From: Euryodendron excelsum
Taxonomy: Eukaryota > Streptophyta > Magnoliopsida > Ericales > Pentaphylacaceae
NCBI GenBank assembly: GCA_033060915.1
Contig: CM065390.1
Span: 20,348,501-20,412,500 of the forward strand
Length of the DNA stretch: 64,000 nucleotides
Direction: 5' to 3'
Shown piece after piece: positions 58,116-64,000 of the stretch. The notes beneath the pieces were generated by a model, which saw nothing but the letters and a program-made list of their open reading frames with translations, searched no databases and was not told the DNA's origin. The stretch's first letter is position 1; each line of letters begins with the position of its first letter. A program made the translations under genes and the position numbers.

Positions 58116-59840
58116 GGCTTGGGTATCAAAAGAGTAAAGGAGATAAATAACTTTACTTCTTCCATTAAGGGTTAATTTGAGGTGTTAAAAGAAAGAGATC
58201 TCGAATGTTGCTATAGAATTTAATAATATTTTCTTTGCTTTCTTAAAAGAAATATCTCCTCTTGAATAAGACAGTAGAAGTTAATGAAATCTACAAAACT
58301 TTTTTTGATTTGTTTAATTAAACCAAATCTTATCTCCTCTACTAATTAATGCTGGTTTCCTTCGCTTCTGAAAACATGAGAAAAATTTGTGAAGTGGATA
58401 CAAGTAGTTGCTTGGACCTTGCAGCTATTTTCATTACACTATATGTTAAATTTGAATTTCTTCTTAATAATAAGTTAGTGCAATTGGTTAATTCTAGGTC
58501 GCAACATATATAAATGTTTGTTAGTCTTAGCTTTTTTGGTTCAACCATCTTATTCTTTGTTATTTACTCGAATCGTATATTTTGAATATCGACAAATCTT
58601 TAAATATACCCAATTATTTTTACCTCCTTTTGGAGATTCAGAAATATTAACTGATTTATTAAATCTATGGAGTATCCTAAATAATTTATTCATCAATAGA
58701 TTTCAAAAACACCCTCATGGTGTTTTCAATACGCATAATTTGAGCTATCAAAAAGTGGAGTTTCAATTGATGCACGCTCTCATTGTAATCCATGTATTAA
58801 GAACATTCGGATCCTATTAAGAATATTAGGATCCCACTCGAAAAAGTTTTTTAAATTTTTTTTTGAGTGAACTGTAATATCGAAAACCAAATTCCGCAAT
58901 ATGTAGATTTACTTTAACCTAGTAAGGGCACGAATGAGCCATTTTGACTTTAACTATCAATCTAGCACTTATGCATGTATCATTAATTGCATGCAAAATT
59001 CCTAAATCAGCACACATAAAGACACAAATTTTATGTGAAAACCCAAGTTGAAAAAAATCACGAGATCCATGCACTAGTCCAAGCGAGCTAAGTACTATAA
59101 TGAGCAATTTACACAATAATTAACTCACGACCCAATAGTCTGAAACACCATAGAGTTGAAGTCTTCGAATCACCAAAAATAAAGTTCGGATCACCCCGAA
59201 CAAAAATTGAAGTGTTCCTGTTCGACTTTTCGAATTTCAATCCTCGCAACTCTTGATCACAATACCAAATCAACATGCGTGATACTAGCCTTCGTATCTA
59301 AAATTCTTCAGGACGAAACGACGAACTTCCATCAAGTTCTCAACGGATCTTAGGATCTTTGGAGTTATTTGGGTATTCAAGAACGTGGTATAGACTACAG
59401 TCTCTCTTTATATTGAGTAAGATTGTGCAAAGGTATAGAGTTCCAAATATAATAGACTTCTCTTCATCATAAAACTCCAAATTGCAACATAACTACGAAA
59501 AATACTTGGTGTGCTCAAGTATTTTTCCCTAGCAGATTTCGGCATTTGATATTTTTTCTTAAAAGTCTTTTCACTGTCCACAAATTTAGGTGTTAAATGT
59601 GTTCACTCACCACCTGTTATCATTTAGTAGGAATTATTAGCGAGTATTCAGTACTATTTAAACACTAAACTCTTTTTTTAAGTAATAAGGCTTTCCACTA
59701 AACCCAATTAGAATATATTAAAATCAAGGATCTAATCAAGAATAAAATGTAGTCCATAGAGAGCATGGAGGATGGGGGAGAAAGACATTTTCATAAAATT
59801 AGGGCAATATTGTCTTTTCACTGATTTCATCATGGACCAT
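58116..59840. other. Intergenic DNA upstream of GDSL copy 2
   Basis: No supported gene; ORFs such as 58,518-58,820 have no recognisable content. The first few hundred bases are presumably the copy 2 promoter, but no clear TATA box was picked. An old LTR fragment may be present near 59,000-59,650, without visible ends. Confidence 0.4.
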
Positions 59841-59846
59841 CCACAT

Positions 59847-60381
59847 TTTTTTTTTTTTTTTTGAACAGGCAAAAGAAATTTATTTATAATGGAAACAGTA
59901 CATCATGGGATAGAATTAAATAGAGAACATGCACAAGGCCTAAACTGCAAAAAAAAAAAAAAAAAAGAAACACACCAAAGATGCCTTCAACATTAAACCC
60001 CAAGGTCAGCAGTGCTGGTGAGATGCCAGCAAGCAACCAAAACACAATACACCTATGAATACTACTAGCATCCCCAGGATTTTTGCTAACCACTAGTCTT
60101 TCTCACCCCCTAACGAGTACAAGACATCATTTATTGAGAAAGAAACCTTTGAAATCCCTGTCTTTACCCATAAGACAACATAGATCATTGAGTTGTCCAG
60201 GATATCAACCCAGCTAACTACAACTTTGTTGAACACCAGATCATTTCTGGCTTTCCATATCTGCCATAATACTGCCAGGATTAAGGCTTTCCATAGCATC
60301 TTCTCCACTGATTTGAAATTCATGCTCATCCACCACTGCATATGGTTTAACAACTTGTTTGAGCTTACCAACTCCAAAACC
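59847..60381 (-). mobile_element. 5'-truncated LINE fragment
   Basis: It begins on the plus strand with a T run (59,847-59,863), the A-tail of a minus-strand element. A minus-strand frame at 60,377-60,093 encodes the C-terminal end of a LINE ORF2 (WKALILAVLWQIWKARNDLVFN), similar to the tail of the 14.4-18.9 kb LINE (LWHIWLIRNGIIFNG). CCACAT flanks it at 59,841-59,846 and 60,382-60,387, a short possible duplication. Confidence 0.75.
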
Positions 60382-60387
60382 CCACAT

Positions 60388-61878
60388 CATACATCAGTTC
60401 AGACTATAAAGGACATATGTGTTTATTTTTCACTATAGGAGAGTTATCTGATTTTTGTTCAAATCCTAAAGAAGTAAAGTGTAATTACTCCAAAAAAATA
60501 AGAAGAAAATGAATATGTATAGTAATTGTTTAGTAATAGGTATATGTACTGAAAATGAATAGCTATATGTCAAAACTTGAAAAAAACAAAAAAAAAAAAA
60601 CACATATCACACAGGTTAGAGTCAACCAAACACTATAACACGAACATTTACAAGAATTATTCGCAAACCCTTACAATGTGAATGTAGAGCTCTTGCAACT
60701 ACACACACATATATATACACTATTCTCGCATTTTGATGCCACAAATATCCATATAGGATGAATGAGCGAATGCTCAAAGATTCCATCGAATAAATTCTTA
60801 CAGTGTATAACTCTGTGTAATCTCTTTGAAGTATGTGGTGCCCAAAGCAGCCCTTTTCACTTTTATTTATAGCAGTAGAACTCTCAGATAGTGCAAGTCC
60901 TAAATTGGTACGAATTCAGATTCCAAATCTGATCAAAATAGGCAAAAATTGTCAAATCCGTTTGAGCGCCTTCACGGCGGTTGAATGGCCTAGGTTACAC
61001 CAACTTGTAGATCTGGAAATGTACTTGGAATGAATACATTTTGGAACTCAAGCGGACTTCATTTTTAGAAGTTTTCTCCAGATATCTCAAGAGTTTCTTG
61101 CAAGTCTCTGTAAATTCCATTAGAGTTTATGCAAAATGTTTTTTTTATAAGAGTTTCGTCTCCGTTTTAAAATTTTATTTCTCCCGGAGAGATTCCTAAT
61201 AATTATGGTAAGAAAAATCATAATCGCTTTTATCAAGAAGTAAATAACAAATTTGAGATTAGAATGCATATGTGATGATACAAAGTGAAGTTTTACATAC
61301 AACCTCTATGTGATGATATGGACCATTGCACAATACCTATCAAATAAAGAGGATCTAGAGAGAGATAATCTGAAAATGGGGCTGTAGGATCGTTACCTAG
61401 TGTTTGCAATGCCTCTAGTTGAGTGGCCTGCCTAAAAGTATATAATGCTTATGGTTCAATGACATATTCTTAAAACATTGTGGCACTTTTTTAGAAAATG
61501 CCACTAGATTGATGCCACCAAGAAGATTCAATGCAGAAGAGTTCATGATTTTTTCCCCCCTTTTTGGTAGGTAAATAAATAATAAAAAAAGGGAGGACCA
61601 AGGAGGGGTGGAAATAGAGCGAATAACAACACAAGCAATAGGTGTATTTCATCCATTAAACGGTTCATTTCTCGATTTCTCTGGGGCCGCATATGCAGTT
61701 CTGCTACACTTTATGAAACAACGGTGCAAAAAGTATAAACAGAGGTTTATAATGTTCCAACATACATCATCACCCAAAAAACTAGTTCAACAGGTCAATT
61801 TTTAGTTTTACATTGCTAATATTAAATCCTCCAAGCATGAAATAATAGTGATGACAATGAGCTAAGTGGAGGTCTATT
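60388..61878. other. Intergenic DNA downstream of GDSL copy 3
   Basis: No supported gene. ~61,230-61,690 is homologous to 51,145-51,978, and ~61,700-61,878 to ~55,140-55,330, i.e. the same flank that in copy 2 is split by solo LTR D. Confidence 0.65.
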
Positions 61879-63311
61879 TTAATGGAGTTTCTGGAGAGAT
61901 GATTTTAGGAATGAGTAAACTGCACTCCAGCCATTTTCTGCAGGGTGTATGAGGTCCCAAAAGAATGATAAATTGGGGTTCTTGCATACAGTGTATTTCT
62001 TCACTCCTCTATTGTCCACGCTTGAGCAATTGTTCCCACTTCCAACCCCGAGACAACATGGTCTCAACTTGTTTCCTGCACCATGAAGAAAACTTATATA
62101 TGGAACTTATAACAATGAATAGTGTTCTTCTTCTTTGTTCCTTTCTAAATATTTTGGTGAGATATGATTCTAATGAAGAAGCTCAAAAAGGTCACGAAGG
62201 TGGTTTTTATATATTCATCATAACCTAATATATATATATAGAGACTTGCATGTCATGTCAGACGCATAAAGGCTTGAAGGCTTTTGCTTGTTAGCTGGCA
62301 TATAATTAGACATCAAGTTTCAAATATGGAATAAAATCGCCAACTGCCTAAACTCAAAATATTAAGTGACAAATAAATCTTTATATGGATGCACCAATGT
62401 CTGAATAATGTTGGAACAATCCATCATACTCAAAACTACTTCAATATTTTATGTAACGGTTAATAAGTAAAAGTGAAAACGAAACTAAAATTTATTTTAA
62501 AAAATGTCTCAAAAATTTCATATTTTTGCAAATGACGAATATCACTTCATCAAAAATACAAGTTTGGATGCATATGTTATGAATGATAACCTTTAGGCTT
62601 CAATGCAGACAAGAAAGCATCGTAGAGATTGAGGGTTACAAATACAGATCTCTTGTTCTTATTCCTCAACTTCTTGACAGCTTGTTGCAACATGAAGTTA
62701 TGAGACTTTGCAGCCAAATCCAGATTTTTGTTGCAGCGTAGAAACGCTGGGCCGGTAAACCGGGGCAAACACCCCAGGGGTTCAAGTGCTACAACACCTA
62801 TTTTTCGCACTCCCAAGTCATTAACCTTTTTCATATTCAAGGAGAGCTGGTTGATAAGCTTCGAAGCGAAGCTTGGTAAACCCTGTCACAAACAATATAT
62901 ATAAACATGTATATATCTTGAGGTGAGGAGTTCAAGTAACTATATGTAAACCCTACAAAGGAGAGGCTTACAAAAGTTATGGAGCTGGTATTTCATTGCT
63001 AAACCAGTTACATATGCTATGGGTAGCTGAACCACTCACTTTTTTGCTTCTCTTTGTTAGCAGATAAGTAGCATAATCGTTGCCTGCCGTGCATATCAAG
63101 GCAATGGAGGACTCTAAATCATTTTTGGTGTATACTTTCTGTTCAAGGAGTTGTTGCAAGTAATTGATTTGGATTGACATGTTTGGTAACGCAACCAATG
63201 TGTTGAAAACACCTGTTCCTCCGTATGCAAAATTCATGCCATACTGTATTAATTCGGCCTTAGATTTTCTTTGTTCATAAGGTACCGGAGAGGTTATATT
63301 GAAAAATTGAG
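61879..63311 (-). CDS. GDSL esterase/lipase, copy 3 (exons 2-4; exon 1 beyond right edge)
   Basis: Exons 63311-63040, 62882-62591 and 62075-61879 are 272, 292 and 197 bp, exactly the sizes of copy 2, with conserved phases and no stops. Exon 2 has NFAYGGTGVF and CTAGNDY (Ala in the first Gly position of block III, as in copy 2). Exon 3 has EPLGCLPRF. Exon 4 has FFWDLIHP. Exon 1 with the signal peptide and GDS serine is not in the window: copy 2 intron 1 is 751 bp, and only 689 bp remain here. The 5'-most part of the gene is therefore cut by the window edge, not by mutation. Confidence 0.92.
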
Positions 63312-64000
63312 CTGCATGACATGTATTCCAAACAACAAAGATGTCAATTAAATGAGAAAGATATGAGAGAAGAACTTACGAGACATCTGCTTTTTTCATA
63401 AAGGAAAGAAAACAGTTCATTACTAGTATATTTGTCAAATAAAAATCTATTAAAGGTGACACAATTGGAACTAAAATAAAGAGGTGACACATTTGATCTT
63501 ATATTCTTCACCTTGTGGTAAAATTGTCTTGTTTTCTGACATTCAATTAAAATCATCCCAATTGGCAATTGCTGAATTTGTGACCAAATTTTAATGGAGC
63601 AAAATTTTCTTGATATGGGCATTATGTATGAGTTTAATTTTAATGCACTAACAATGTAAAAAAATTTTACACAAGCGGACACCAGTATATGACATGTGTT
63701 CATGACTCTTGCTTCTTTATATTGTACTTAAATTTTAAAAAATACGTGTCGTACTCGAATACTCTGCTTTTGTAAAAATATTTTACACTATTGTACATCA
63801 AAACTAAACTCATTATAAATTGACAGTGATTCATAAAAAAGACTTTTAACAAAAATTTAGAATGTTGTGGCACTATCAGTTATTCAAATGAAACAAACAT
63901 TGATATACTCTTTCTCTGAAAGGGCAAAAAAAAAAAAGAAAGAAAGACAATCAACAAATCCTGGTGTTTTGTTTCATGGAGCACTAATGGTTTTTGAATT
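63312..64000 (-). other. Intron 1 of GDSL copy 3 (partial)
   Basis: Homologous to intron 1 of copy 2 (e.g. CATAAAG(G/A)AAAG, GGTGACAC, TTATTCAAATGAAACAA at 57,482 and 63,880). No coding sequence; the frame at 63,344-63,703 is intronic. Confidence 0.75.

Noticed and set aside
1..64000. Naming the plant species or a specific satellite family
   Set aside because: Nothing in the sequence allows this without a database search.

Overview
This is nuclear DNA from a flowering plant, probably a eudicot. It is AT-rich, has spliced genes with canonical GT/AG introns, and carries plant lineages of CACTA, Athila (Ty3/Gypsy), L1-type LINE and MITE elements. The species cannot be named from the sequence alone. 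The likely host genes are three members of one tandem GDSL esterase/lipase family, all on the minus strand: one near 19.5-23.7 kb, one at 55.3-58.1 kb and one running off the right edge from 61.9 kb. Nearly everything else is mobile or repetitive DNA.

Layout. 1-4,912: about 26 tandem copies of a ~185 bp satellite, the first ~2.95 kb organised as two copies of an eight-unit higher-order repeat. 4,913-13,482: the body and right end of a CACTA (En/Spm) transposon with decayed TnpA-like and TnpD-like genes on the minus strand and a right terminal repeat ending at 13,482; its left end is not visible and the satellite may lie inside it. 14,441-18,894: a LINE with an 11 bp target-site duplication. 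19,480-23,655: GDSL gene 1, with two MITEs in its introns, one flanked by a perfect 9 bp duplication. 25,758-35,757: an old Athila-like element (A) that has lost gag and protease, contains a solo LTR (C), and is cut off inside its 3' LTR. 35,758-51,144: a younger Athila-like element (B) with both LTRs, gag, pol and an env-position ORF, preceded by the 3' end of another copy of itself. 51,979-55,096: a solo LTR (D) interrupted by an oppositely oriented solo LTR (E). 55,331-64,000: GDSL genes 2 and 3 separated by a small LINE fragment.

How the parts relate. The GDSL genes share exon structure, splice phases and flanking DNA, so they arose by tandem duplication and were then pushed apart by retroelements. 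All recognisable transposon genes carry stops or frameshifts, so the window reads as a heterochromatin-like insertion nest around a small esterase family.

The most unusual structure is in the Athila-like LTRs. Element B carries a series of CGTACGTACG palindromes that fall on a ~20.6 bp lattice (two helical turns). The same motif reappears just upstream of a TATA box and the env-position ORF. Solo LTR D has a different palindrome core (TTYGAA) with the same 20-21 bp spacing. This looks like a phased palindrome-array promoter architecture in which the core sequence changes while the spacing is kept.
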